Shown: one piece after another, positions 23,034-30,463 of the stretch
How the letters are laid out: every line of letters starts with the position of its first letter
How positions within the stretch are numbered: position 1 is the stretch's first letter
NCBI GenBank assembly: GCA_000747625.2
Contig: JQDQ01000200.1
Span: 1 to 34,795, forward strand
Source: Smithella sp. SCADC
GTDB taxonomy: Bacteria > Desulfobacterota > Syntrophia > Syntrophales > Smithellaceae
Reading direction: 5' to 3'
Length of the DNA: 34,795 nucleotides
Position numbers and translations under genes: made by a program
The notes under the pieces: model-generated
Seen by the model: the letters and a program-made list of their open reading frames with translations, nothing else
Told to the model about the DNA's origin: nothing
The model's database searches: none

Positions 23034-23825
23034 TCAGTGTTTGTTTGGTGTCTGTTTGTAACCGTATTTCTTTTTAATTTTATCAGCCTCTGGCGAATTC
23101 AGAAACGCGGCAAAACGGTGGGCAAGTTCACGGTTTTTAGAACTCTTTAACACACATGCCGAGTAAACGACATCGGGGGCTTCTTTCATTTCATAATAAC
23201 AACCTTTTTTCCCCTTCTCGGTATATGCATGGGCGTGAGAACAAAAAGCGGCATCCACGGCACCTTCCGTGGCCCACTGGAACACCTGTGCCAAATCTGG
23301 TGCGTAAACGAGCTTTGTTGCTATCAAATCCCAGAGACCGACATCCTGAAGTGCTTTTTTGGCTCTTTCTCCATGAACTGCTGTTTCTGGATTCGCTATG
23401 GCTATTTTTTTTACGCCGTCTTTTTTGAGCGCTGAAAACCAGTTATCAGAGGAGCAGAAATTTTTATTCGATGACCAGAGGACAGTCTCGCCTATCGCAT
23501 AAATAAATGGTTTTTCAGAAAAAGCTTTTCCAAAAAGAAGATCTGGTCTCTCCTTATCAGCAGAAAGAAAGATATCATAGGGAGCGCCGTTGATTATCTG
23601 ACTGTAGAGTTTGCCAGCTGACGAAAAAGTTACCTCAACTTTTACACCGGTTTTCGCTTCGTAGGTTGAGGAAATCTCCTGAAACGTCTGAATGAATCCG
23701 GCGACAACCGCCGCACTAATCTTTTCATTGGCAACAGCCTGATTTGGCGTGAATATGAAAGCCACAACGCCAATTATCATAATGAAAACGTCTACAACAA
23801 TCCATTTGAATTTTGATCGTTTCAT
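23034..23825 (-). CDS. modA: Molybdate ABC transporter substrate-binding protein
   Basis: This is a periplasmic solute-binding protein of about 263 aa with an N-terminal membrane or signal segment (about residues 8-33), then the ModA fold: ISAAVVAGFIQTFQEISSTYEAKTGVKVEVTFSSAGKLYSQI, GAPYDIFLSADKERPDLL, IANPETAVHGERAKKAL, and EGAVDAAFCSHAHAY. The oxyanion-binding Ser positions appear to be present. I prefer the ATG at 23825; another at 23834 lies only two bases from GAGAGG. No modB or modC permease or ATPase lies in the window, so it depends on others or is an orphan. Specificity for molybdate over tungstate cannot be told. Confidence 0.87.
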   Translation of the reverse strand: MKRSKFKWIVVDVFIMIIGVVAFIFTPNQAVANEKISAAVVAGFIQTFQEISSTYEAKTGVKVEVTFSSAGKLYSQIINGAPYDIFLSADKERPDLLFGKAFSEKPFIYAIGETVLWSSNKNFCSSDNWFSALKKDGVKKIAIANPETAVHGERAKKALQDVGLWDLIATKLVYAPDLAQVFQWATEGAVDAAFCSHAHAYTEKGKKGCYYEMKEAPDVVYSACVLKSSKNRELAHRFAAFLNSPEADKIKKKYGYKQTPNKH

Positions 23826-23869
23826 AAATAACATGTCCTCTCTTTTCCGAAATTAAATAATGCCGTAGC

Positions 23870-23898
23870 TATGTATGTTATAATTAGCACTATGTCAA
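23870..23898 (-). promoter_or_regulatory. Likely promoter of modA
   Basis: On the minus strand TTGACA (23893-23898) and TACATA (23870-23875) are 17 bases apart. The -35 is consensus and the -10 has four of six matches. It lies about 45-70 bases upstream of the modA start. Confidence 0.55.
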
Positions 23899-24125
23899 GA
23901 ATAACTTAATGACAGGTGATTTCTGTAGAAAGTTAGGCTTCCATTCAAAGCCCCCGTCAAGCAAAATATATCTTATTGCCAATGAATTTTATTTTTGCCG
24001 ACGGATGATGCCATCGCCTTAGTATTTCTTTAAGTTATAATACCAATCATTATATTGCTATTATGAATTTGCTTTTCGTTTTTTATGTCGCTATAAACCC
24101 ACAACTTATCTCAAGGGGAGGTTTT

Positions 24126-25202
24126 ATGAAGAACATTTTTTCAACCCGCACAGGTATTATTATTGTCGGCGCCATTATCGGCATTGGCGCAGCAGTACTG
24201 CAGTATTTCGGCAATCCGCCAAACATGGGCATTTGTGTGGCCTGCTTTGAACGGGATATTGCCGGTGCTTTAGGTTTGCACCGGGCTGATGTTGTCCAGT
24301 ATCTGCGACCGGAAATTATGGGGTTTGTTCTGGGCGCTTTTATCGCGGCGGCTTTGGCCGGCGAGTATAAACCGCGCGGCGGTTCATCTCCTTTAATCCG
24401 TTTTTTTCTGGGATTATTTGCCATGATCGGCGCTCTGATATTTCTAGGCTGTCCATGGCGGGCGCTCTTGCGTCTGGCCGGCGGTGACGGAAACGCTATT
24501 CTGGGAATACTGGGCTTGATAACGGGAATATTTATCGGCATTATGTTTTTAAAAAACGGCTTCAGCCTTGGACGTTCCTATTCTCAGGCAAGAACCAGTG
24601 GATGGATTATGCTTGGCCTGATGCTTGGATTACTTTTTTTACTAACATTCCATGTATTATTTGCTCCAGGCGGGCCCATCTTTTTCAGTGCCAAAGGTCC
24701 TGGTTCAATGCACGCCTCTATCGTAATTAGTCTTGCCGCCGGTCTTATAATTGGCGTCCTTGCTCAGCGCAGCCGTTTCTGCACAATGGGGGCATTCAGG
24801 GATGTTATGCTTACCAAAGATTTTCATCTGATCAGTGGCGTAATTTCTTTGCTGGTTTTCGCCTTTGTGGCAAACCTCATTTTGGGACAGTTCCATCCCG
24901 GCTTTGAAGGCCAGCCTGTAGCCCATACAAATCATGTGTGGAACTTCATGGGAATGTCTCTCTCCGGCCTTGCTTTCGCGCTGGCAGGGGGTTGTCCCGG
25001 CAGACAGCTTTTTCTTTCCGGCGAAGGTGACGCGGATGCGGGAGTCTTCGTTCTGGGAATGATTGTGGGCGCTGGTATCTCGCATAATTTCGCTATGGCC
25101 AGTTCTCCCAAAGGCGTTGCCGCCTTCGGACCCATTGCTGTTATTGTCGGAATTATATTTTGCCTGATTATCGGTTTTTCAATGATGCAGAAAGCGAAAT
25201 AG
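24126..25202 (+). CDS. yedE: YedE-related membrane protein (YeeE/YedE family, selenium-metabolism type)
   Basis: This 358-aa membrane protein has about nine to ten hydrophobic segments. YeeE/YedE-type half-repeats are seen: GCPWRALLRLAGGDGNA near residue 105 and GCPGRQLFLSGEGDADA near 300, plus SRFCTMGAFRDVM near 220 and NMGICVACFERDIAG near 37. YeeE homologues import thiosulfate through conserved Cys. The present subtype (TIGR04112-like) is tied to selenium metabolism by co-occurrence. AGGGGAGG precedes the ATG at 24126; an earlier in-frame ATG has no ribosome site. It heads an operon with DUF3343, a kinase-like gene and yedF. It may import a selenium or sulfur compound. Confidence 0.88.
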   Translation: MKNIFSTRTGIIIVGAIIGIGAAVLQYFGNPPNMGICVACFERDIAGALGLHRADVVQYLRPEIMGFVLGAFIAAALAGEYKPRGGSSPLIRFFLGLFAMIGALIFLGCPWRALLRLAGGDGNAILGILGLITGIFIGIMFLKNGFSLGRSYSQARTSGWIMLGLMLGLLFLLTFHVLFAPGGPIFFSAKGPGSMHASIVISLAAGLIIGVLAQRSRFCTMGAFRDVMLTKDFHLISGVISLLVFAFVANLILGQFHPGFEGQPVAHTNHVWNFMGMSLSGLAFALAGGCPGRQLFLSGEGDADAGVFVLGMIVGAGISHNFAMASSPKGVAAFGPIAVIVGIIFCLIIGFSMMQKAK

Positions 25203-25214
25203 GAAAATAAACTG

Positions 25215-25748
25215 ATGTTGTTCGGCAAAAAAAATAAAAATGTTTTTGAAGGTGGCGGGCTCGTTCTTTTTCAAGCCGTTGAGGAAGCGATAGCGGCGGA
25301 AAAAATTCTTAAAACTGAAAATTACGAAGTTAAATTGGTTGCACCTCCGCCTCAGTTGCGCAAAGGCTGTGATTTAGCCGTGGAAATTAATATTGTGGAA
25401 AAGGCGGGCGTGGAAAGATTACTCCGTCAAAAGGAAACTTGTTTTGTGGAAATACTTCCGTTGAAAGGCGCGGGAGAGCTGCTGGATATTGTCAAAATAA
25501 AATGTTTTGATAATGCCTGTATGGTCAAAGCGGGAAACATGAAGCTTTCTTTTGATAAAAAAACCGGCGTGATTTTGAACATCTCAGGAGGAGGCTGTCC
25601 CGATATACCTTTTTTGCATATCAGTATGCTGGATAAGAAATTAACTGAAGTATCCAGTCCAAAAGAAAAAGGCTACACTCTTTGCGCGCTGATGCTGGAT
25701 CGGGCTTTTACCGAAGCTCTGGATATCTGGAATAAGGAGGGCAACTGA
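25215..25748 (+). CDS. DUF3343-containing protein
   Basis: This 177-aa protein has an N-terminal DUF3343 region (about residues 14-75: GGLVLFQAVEEAIAAEKILKTENYEVKLVAPPPQLRKGCDLAVEI), found with YedE/YedF in selenium-associated operons. The second half (about 85-170) is unassigned and has FDNACMVKAGNMKLSF and LNISGGGCPDIPFLHISML. The Cys in RKGCDLA is the typical family Cys, and GGGCPD adds another. The start ATG follows AGGAAAA and lies 12 nt after yedE. The next gene follows by one base. A sulfur or selenium relay role with YedF is inference. Confidence 0.82.
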   Translation: MLFGKKNKNVFEGGGLVLFQAVEEAIAAEKILKTENYEVKLVAPPPQLRKGCDLAVEINIVEKAGVERLLRQKETCFVEILPLKGAGELLDIVKIKCFDNACMVKAGNMKLSFDKKTGVILNISGGGCPDIPFLHISMLDKKLTEVSSPKEKGYTLCALMLDRAFTEALDIWNKEGN

Positions 25749-25749
25749 A

Positions 25750-26601
25750 ATGCTCCTTATTTGCGGAACAATTCCTCAGGAAAACATATCAGTCATAACC
25801 GGCGAAGCACAATTCGACGGGAATAAGTTATTTATCCAGAATACGGAAATACCATGCACTCAAGGAACAGCCGCATTGATCAGCGCAGCCTGTGTTACGG
25901 CTCAACATTTTAAAAGCCCTCCACCACGTGTTATTCTTGCTGGTGATATCGGCAAAGGCAAGGGCAGTCACCTTCTTTATGACTACATCATTAAGAATAT
26001 TGCTCAGATCAACCCTGATATTCTCCTTATGCATTATATTCTTCCGGTAATGGGCCTGATGAAGAAGGTCAATGCCGCGGCATCTAAATGCAAAAAAAAG
26101 CCGGTGATGATCGCGGACGCTTCCTCAATGTACGCAGCCAAAGCCGCCGGACTGGCCCCTCAATTCGATATCTTCACGCCGGATATTTGCGAGATGGCCT
26201 TTCTGGCCGACCCGGACGCTATTCATCCTGCTTATATCAGCCATCATTTATTCAGCGCGGAATCCGCCCAGGCGCAGGAGTTAATCACCGCCGCTAGCAG
26301 GCAGACAAGTGCGGCAAAAATTCTAATTGTCAAAGGCGCAACTGATTACGTTGTTAAGGACGGTAAAATTGTTTTTACAATCTCCGAACCGGACATACCG
26401 GCGCTGGAAGCTATCGGCGGGACCGGAGACACAATAAGCGGCATGGTTGGCGCCATGATTAATGCGGGATTGACTCATAATAACGCCGCCATCACGGCAC
26501 TTAAAGCCAACCGTAAGGCCGGCGAATATGTTCAGGCGACACCAGCCACTAAAATTCGCCAAATTGTTGCCGCTATTCCCACGGCATTAAAAACTCTATA
26601 A
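25750..26601 (+). CDS. Ribokinase-superfamily/NAD(P)HX-dehydratase-like protein
   Basis: This 283-aa protein has the ribokinase-like fold of sugar kinases and ADP-dependent NAD(P)H-hydrate dehydratase. Near the C-terminus EAIGGTGDTISGMVGAMINAG is the anion hole with catalytic Asp; KILIVKGATDYVVKDGKIVF precedes it and DIFTPDICEMAFLAD sits mid-protein. The N-terminus (LLICGTIPQENISVITG) is not a typical sugar-kinase start. It lies one base after the DUF3343 gene. The substrate is unknown; in yedE-type operons such a protein is sometimes found, perhaps for a selenium-containing or pyridine-nucleotide substrate. Confidence 0.72.
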   Translation: MLLICGTIPQENISVITGEAQFDGNKLFIQNTEIPCTQGTAALISAACVTAQHFKSPPPRVILAGDIGKGKGSHLLYDYIIKNIAQINPDILLMHYILPVMGLMKKVNAAASKCKKKPVMIADASSMYAAKAAGLAPQFDIFTPDICEMAFLADPDAIHPAYISHHLFSAESAQAQELITAASRQTSAAKILIVKGATDYVVKDGKIVFTISEPDIPALEAIGGTGDTISGMVGAMINAGLTHNNAAITALKANRKAGEYVQATPATKIRQIVAAIPTALKTL

Positions 26602-26623
26602 TTTAAAAGAAAGGATGGAAATT

Positions 26624-26842
26624 ATGATCGAAGTAGATGTGAAAGGCTTAAGTTGCCCGATACCGGTTGTAAGAACAAAACAGGCTATGGAAAAAAATCC
26701 GGTCGAGATAATTACTGTTTTTGCGGACAGCACGGTTTCCAAAGAAAATGTCTCAAGACTGGCGGAATCGAAAAAATATTCGGTAAAGGTGGAGACCATT
26801 GCCGAGGAAGAATACAAACTGGTTTTGACGCCATCAGCCTGA
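26624..26842 (+). CDS. yedF: TusA/YedF-type sulfur (selenium) carrier protein
   Basis: This 72-aa TusA-fold protein starts MIEVDVKGLSCPIPVVRTKQAM, with the carrier Cys at Cys11 in the CPxP motif. It corresponds to the N-terminal domain of YedF and lacks the roughly 110-aa C-terminal domain of the selenium-metabolism YedF proteins; the DUF3343-type unit is encoded separately upstream. AAAGGA lies 8 nt before the ATG at 26624; the ATG at 26615 lies inside that ribosome site. It is the last gene of the yedE operon and the likely carrier of persulfide or selenide from the YedE importer. Confidence 0.9.
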   Translation: MIEVDVKGLSCPIPVVRTKQAMEKNPVEIITVFADSTVSKENVSRLAESKKYSVKVETIAEEEYKLVLTPSA

Positions 26843-27036
26843 TAACGCTTTTAAAAATGTCAGATGTAATTTTTGCTACAGGGTTAATATACAACTGCTT
26901 TGCGGGATGAATTCAACTAATAAATGTTATTGCACTGCGTTTGTAATATTTGAGTTTTATCCATTTGACCTGCAAACTTTAGCACACTCTGTTTCTGAAG
27001 ATTGGGTTTCATTAATACTTGAATATATTCAAACTG

Positions 27037-27080
27037 AAAAACCGTCAGGAAATAAAATCCTTGACGGTTTTTCTTTTTTT
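27037..27080 (+). terminator. Intrinsic terminator after the yedE-yedF group
   Basis: AAAAACCGTCA (27037-27047) pairs with TGACGGTTTTT (27062-27072) around an A/T-rich loop and is followed by a T-rich run to 27080, a strong rho-independent terminator. It lies 195 nt beyond yedF and only 18 nt before the next ATG. Confidence 0.88.
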
Positions 27081-27097
27081 CGTCAACCTGTCAAGTA

Positions 27098-27355
27098 ATG
27101 GAAAAGGAAATAACCAGTAAGCAAATACGCTGTCCGCGCTTAGGAGATGAAATTGCCCTTTCTTATTGCCTGAAAGAATCCGGTGATCTGCCCTGTTCAC
27201 TGGTTGTGCGTTGCTGGTCGCCTTATTTTGATATAAACGCTTTCCTAAAAGAAAATTTGACTCCTGAACAATGGAATAAATTTACAAGTTGCCGACCGAA
27301 CGATAAAATTACAAGCCTTATCGAATTAATTGAAGCAGCAAAGGCAAAAATATGA
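27098..27355 (+). CDS. Small Cys-containing protein coupled to a flavoprotein reductase
   Basis: I do not recognise a family for this 85-aa protein. It begins MEKEITSKQIRCPRLGDEIALSYCLKESGDLPC, with four Cys before residue 40 (CPRLG, YC, PC, RCW) and another in KFTSCRPN. The spacing could bind zinc or an Fe-S cluster. The last four bases overlap the start of the following flavoprotein gene (ATGA), so both are surely made together. A ribosome site is not clear at 27098, and the strong terminator immediately upstream leaves only 18 bases for a leader. It may be a redox partner of the reductase. Confidence 0.7.
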   Translation: MEKEITSKQIRCPRLGDEIALSYCLKESGDLPCSLVVRCWSPYFDINAFLKENLTPEQWNKFTSCRPNDKITSLIELIEAAKAKI

Positions 27356-28680
27356 AGAATTTAGTGATTATAGGTGGCGGTGCGGGAGGGGCATCCACAG
27401 CCGCCGAAGCAAAGCGCAACGACTCTTCTTTGAAAGTTACAATTCTGCAGGAAGGCCAGTTTGTTTCATACGCATCATGTCCGACTCCTTATTATATCGG
27501 CGATCTCATCAGAGATGTTAACAAACTGGTTGCCCGTACGCCGGAGAGGTTCAGCCAGGATGGCATCGATGTCCAGCTTAATACTCAGGTCATAAATATA
27601 GATGCTAAAGCAGGTTTCGTTGAAACAAAAGAGAGTCGCCGGGTCCCTTATGATTTTCTAATGATGAGCACCGGAACATCTGCGATTGTGCCGGACATGC
27701 CCGGCATCGATCTGCCCGGTGTCTTTTCGCTAAGGAATCTGGAAGATGCAATTAATATCAAAACCTGGTTACGGGAGAAAAAGGCAAAGCGGGTTGTGAT
27801 CATCGGTGGCGGTTTTATCGGCCTGGAAATGAGCGAAGCACTGCATGCTGCAAACATTAAAACAACTATCATCCATAAGGATTCGCTGCCAGCCAATCGC
27901 TGGGACGCAGCCCTGTCTGCAATTATGCTCGAAGAACTACAGGCGCATGGCGTGGAATTCTTAGGCAATGCACAAGCAAATGCCATTGAAAAAGGAACGA
28001 GTGCGCCGCTTAAAGTAACAACAGATAAAGGCTTGTGGGAAGGGGATCTGGTTTTATTGGCTGTCGGTGTTCGTCCGGACGCGCGATTGGCAAAATCCAT
28101 CGGTCTCGATATAGGCAAAACCGGCGCGATTGCCGTAAATTTCGCTCAACAAACATCTTTGGAAAGTATATATGCGGCTGGTGACTGCTGTGAGTCATTT
28201 CATAAGGTCAGCCGCCGCTGGGTAAATATCCCTCTCGGTGATATTGCCAACAAACAGGGACGCGTCGCTGGACGCAACATCGCTGGCAAACCTTTAACTT
28301 TTGACGGCATTGTCGGCGCTCAGTCTTTCCGACTGTTTGATCTGGAATGCGCAGCAACAGGCCTATCGGAGAAAGAAGCTCTCGCCGTTGGGTATGTGCC
28401 GGTCAGTAACATTACGTGGGGCAGTGCAATGGCGCCTGCATTAGGTATGAGAAAAATCGGCCTGAAACTTATAGCCGATAAATCATCAGGCAAACTGCTG
28501 GGAGCGCAGGCTGTCGGTGTAGCCGGCGCGGTGGGCAGAATAAACACTCTTTCCGTTGCGCTTTGGACAGGGCTTGACATCGATCAGATCAGTTATCTGG
28601 ATCTGGCTTACGCACCGCCCTTCAGCGCCGCTTGGGACATCATTCATAATGCTGCGCAGGCGTTGCGCCGTATAATATGA
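27352..28680 (+). CDS. FAD-dependent pyridine-nucleotide disulfide oxidoreductase (CoA-disulfide reductase/NADH oxidase-like)
   Basis: This 442-aa flavoprotein has the FAD-binding Rossmann motif VIIGGGAGGASTAAEA (residues 5-20), the single active Cys43 in SCPTPYYIGD as in CoA-disulfide reductases and NADH oxidases (usual SCGLPYYIGG), the NAD-binding VVIIGGGFIGLEMSEAL (about 147-163), and IYAAGDCCE (about 266-274). A C-terminal dimerisation domain contains FDLECAATGLSEKEA and LDLAYAPPFSAAWD. It probably reduces CoA-disulfide, persulfide or O2 with NAD(P)H. It follows the small Cys protein by overlap. Confidence 0.92.
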   Translation: MKNLVIIGGGAGGASTAAEAKRNDSSLKVTILQEGQFVSYASCPTPYYIGDLIRDVNKLVARTPERFSQDGIDVQLNTQVINIDAKAGFVETKESRRVPYDFLMMSTGTSAIVPDMPGIDLPGVFSLRNLEDAINIKTWLREKKAKRVVIIGGGFIGLEMSEALHAANIKTTIIHKDSLPANRWDAALSAIMLEELQAHGVEFLGNAQANAIEKGTSAPLKVTTDKGLWEGDLVLLAVGVRPDARLAKSIGLDIGKTGAIAVNFAQQTSLESIYAAGDCCESFHKVSRRWVNIPLGDIANKQGRVAGRNIAGKPLTFDGIVGAQSFRLFDLECAATGLSEKEALAVGYVPVSNITWGSAMAPALGMRKIGLKLIADKSSGKLLGAQAVGVAGAVGRINTLSVALWTGLDIDQISYLDLAYAPPFSAAWDIIHNAAQALRRII

Positions 28681-28695
28681 TATTTTGTTTATTGG

Positions 28696-29098
28696 TTAAT
28701 CGCCTTCGGCCAGTTGTTCCAGCGCTTTGTGATCCCGAATGGTGATGACACGGCCTGCTGTGGAGAGGATACCGTCATTGGCCATTTTTCTTAAGGCGCT
28801 GGGATAATATCTGAATGATGTTGAAAAGAAGAGGCGGTTCCTGCCTTGCTATCGCCTCCATGACCGTGCCGGGTATTAGAAGAACGGCGCTTTCTTCTAT
28901 GGCCATGGCAGATGCCGGAAAGGATTCGGTTGCAAATGCCGTGCAAAGGCCGAAAGGATCCCCCGGGCCGAGCAGTTGCAGGGTCTGTTCTTTGCCTTCC
29001 GCTGAACTCCTATAAAGTTTCAACTGACCGGAGATGACCACATAAAAAGACCGGATGGGATCCGACTTGCCGATAACCATTTCACCCGGTTTAAACTT
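28696..29098 (-). pseudogene. Crp/Fnr-type regulator remnant
   Basis: The minus strand encodes most of a cyclic-nucleotide-binding domain from KFKPGEMVIGKSDPIRSFYVVISGQLKLYR to FNIIQILSQRLKK (28778-29098). It then runs straight into another frame giving the last residues of a Crp/Fnr protein (NDGILSTAGRVITIRDHKALEQLAEGD, stop at 28696). The HTH recognition segment, about 60-70 residues, is missing and the frame is lost. The N-terminus is also lost, with a TAG just upstream of KKFKPGE. The gene cannot make a functional regulator. Confidence 0.82.
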
Positions 29099-29105
29099 CT
29101 TCTAC

Positions 29106-29354
29106 GTTGCCTGCGCTATCAGTGAGCTTAATTTTAGTACAGTGGTATTAAAAGAAGAAACGCCGACTTTGGTGGATTTCTGGGCGCCCTGGTGCGGTCC
29201 ATGCAGGGTAATCGGCCCGATTTTAGAAGAGCTTGCGGCCGAATACGGCGAACGGATCAATATAGTCAAAGTGAATGTAGATGATAATCCGGCAACCGCT
29301 TCTCAGTATGGAGTTCGGAGCATACCGACATTGATTTTATTTACAACTGTATAG
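29106..29354 (+). pseudogene. Thioredoxin gene fragment
   Basis: The frame gives ISELNFSTVVLKEETPTLVDFWAPWCGPCRVIGPILEEL and VNVDDNPATASQYGVRSIPTLILF, with a complete WCGPC active site and the cis-Pro. It ends at FTTV, so the final strand and helix (about 25 residues) are missing. The N-terminus begins in the overlap with the crp remnant on the other strand, and no proper start or ribosome site is visible. The frame is open from an ATG at 29055, but those first codons are the antisense of the crp remnant. It is probably inactive. Confidence 0.75.
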
Positions 29355-29530
29355 GCAGGTAAGAAAGTATGAAAACATACCCAGGTGTTGCAGTAAATTG
29401 TACTTGAACAGACCTTGTTTTTATAAAATAGATGGTTAAACTATATTAAATAATTTCTTCCCTACGTGGGAAGCCGAATCAAAATTGAAAAGATTAACGA
29501 TTAGATAAAATTAGAGAGGAGCCAAAGATA

Positions 29531-29845
29531 ATGAAAAAAATATTTTTCTTTATTCTTTTATTATTTACGCCAGTATTAGCCATGGGTTGTCTTCCCTGTG
29601 GGCCAATGCGAGGATTGGAAAACGGGTATATGATGAATTACGGCTTTGGATACGGAGGTATGTTTATGTGGTTACTATTTTTAATCGTTTTCGGTGTGGC
29701 GATTTATTTTATCATTCAGGTTTCAAAATCAAAGGATGTTGTTGGTCGGTCTCAAGATACGCCTCTTGATATTCTCAAAAAACGCTATGCAAAAGGTGAG
29801 ATTACCAAAGAAGAATTTGACCGGATGAAAAAAGATTTGGAATAG
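29531..29845 (+). CDS. Membrane-anchored SHOCT-domain protein
   Basis: This 104-aa protein has an N-terminal signal or membrane segment (KKIFFFILLLFTPVLAMGC, Cys at about residue 20, possibly a lipobox), a short CLPCGP Cys pair, a Met/Gly-rich stretch, a second membrane segment (MWLLFLIVFGVAIYFII, about 46-62) and a C-terminal SHOCT motif (PLDILKKRYAKGEITKEEFDRMKKDL, 78-103). SHOCT proteins bind oligomeric partners; the role is unknown. GAGAGGAG precedes the ATG. The MITE-like element begins two bases after its stop. Confidence 0.85.
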   Translation: MKKIFFFILLLFTPVLAMGCLPCGPMRGLENGYMMNYGFGYGGMFMWLLFLIVFGVAIYFIIQVSKSKDVVGRSQDTPLDILKKRYAKGEITKEEFDRMKKDLE

Positions 29846-29847
29846 CG

Positions 29848-29978
29848 CTAGTACCTACTTGCAGAAAAACGATGTCATCTCGAAGGAACGGAGTGACTGA
29901 GAAATATGCGAGATCACTAAATAGATTTCTCCCTGCGGTCGAAATGACAAATCACGAACTTCTGCAAGTAGGTACTAG
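29848..29978. mobile_element. 131-bp MITE-like element with 19-bp perfect terminal inverted repeats
   Basis: CTAGTACCTACTTGCAGAA (29848-29866) is the exact reverse complement of 29960-29978. The interior holds further nested pairs: GTCAT near 29873 with ATGAC near 29943, and GAGAAAT with ATTTCTC. It encodes nothing. CTAG at both outer ends would be a 4-bp target duplication of the type IS5-family elements make. The interior resembles palindromic repeats common in some environmental bacterial genomes. Confidence 0.78.
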
Positions 29979-30063
29979 TGTCGTTGCTTGATAAGAACTT
30001 GAACTAACCGTTAAAATGGGAGACTGGCTAACCGTCTTCCCGTATAAAAAAAGAAGGCAAAAA

Positions 30064-30219
30064 ATGAACGATACACTAATTTTACTTTTGGTACTGGCTG
30101 TGTGGATTTTTTTGCAGGGGTGGCTATTGCCGCGCATGGGCGTCTCCACCTGAGTGAGGCAAGCTTGTCCGGTGGACAAGAAGGAAAGAACTGTGGCGGA
30201 AAGCGATCAGAAACACTGA
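30064..30219 (+). CDS. Candidate selenocysteine-containing small membrane protein (in-frame TGA)
   Basis: From ATG 30064, preceded by AGAAGG, the frame gives MNDTLILLLVLAVWIFLQGW plus LLPRMGVST and hits TGA at 30151-30153. The same frame continues with VRQACPVDKKERTVAESDQKH to a TGA at 30217-30219, giving 51 residues plus the TGA-encoded one. One membrane segment (residues 4-22) is followed by ST-[TGA]-VRQAC, so a Sec would sit five residues before a Cys, as in redox-active pairs. A 7-bp hairpin with a GG-starting loop lies 17 nt after TGA, as bacterial SECIS elements require. The downstream codons look protein-like. The alternative is a 29-aa peptide ending at TGA. Confidence 0.6.
30154..30180 (+). 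promoter_or_regulatory. SECIS-like hairpin downstream of TGA
   Basis: CTTGTCC (30164-30170) and GGACAAG (30174-30180) form seven perfect base pairs with loop GGT. The loop begins 17 nt after TGA and starts with GG, as reported for bacterial SECIS elements. No T-run follows, so it is not a terminator. Confidence 0.55.
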
Positions 30220-30256
30220 TAGCATTATTTTATCAAATTAAAGAAAGGATAAACAT

Positions 30257-30463
30257 ATGAAAAAGAACATGGGAACAATAGACCGGGTTATTAGAATATT
30301 ACTGGCCATTGTGGTAATTGTCCTTTACTTAAACGGCAGTATTACAGGTGTTGCTGCGATTATTCTGGGCATTGTGGCCTTTATTTTTATAGTAACGAGC
30401 CTGATCGGTTTTTGCCCTTTATATGTACCTCTTAACATTTCCACGATCGGTAAACCAAAGTGA
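30257..30463 (+). CDS. DUF2892 family membrane protein
   Basis: This 68-aa protein has the DUF2892 pattern: MKKNMGTIDRVIRILLAIVVIVLYL, then two membrane segments and FIVTSLIGFCPLYVPLNI with the conserved Cys-Pro. In E. coli YgaP the same domain anchors a rhodanese. AAAGGA precedes the ATG. It follows the candidate selenoprotein by 37 nt and overlaps the following methyltransferase. Sulfur or selenium transfer near the membrane would fit but is inference. Confidence 0.9.
   Translation: MKKNMGTIDRVIRILLAIVVIVLYLNGSITGVAAIILGIVAFIFIVTSLIGFCPLYVPLNISTIGKPK

Noticed and set aside
26907-27098. Plus-strand frame of 63 codons after yedF
   Set aside because: It runs through the terminator stem and T-run, has no ribosome site and no recognisable pattern.
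29367-29473. Short palindromes GTATGAAAACATAC and CTTCCCTACGTGGGAAG before the SHOCT gene
   Set aside because: Five- and six-base stems are expected by chance at this length; no linked promoter pattern was convincing.
30164-30180. Hairpin after TGA as an intrinsic terminator
   Set aside because: It is followed by AAGGAAAG, not a T-run, and coding-like sequence continues.
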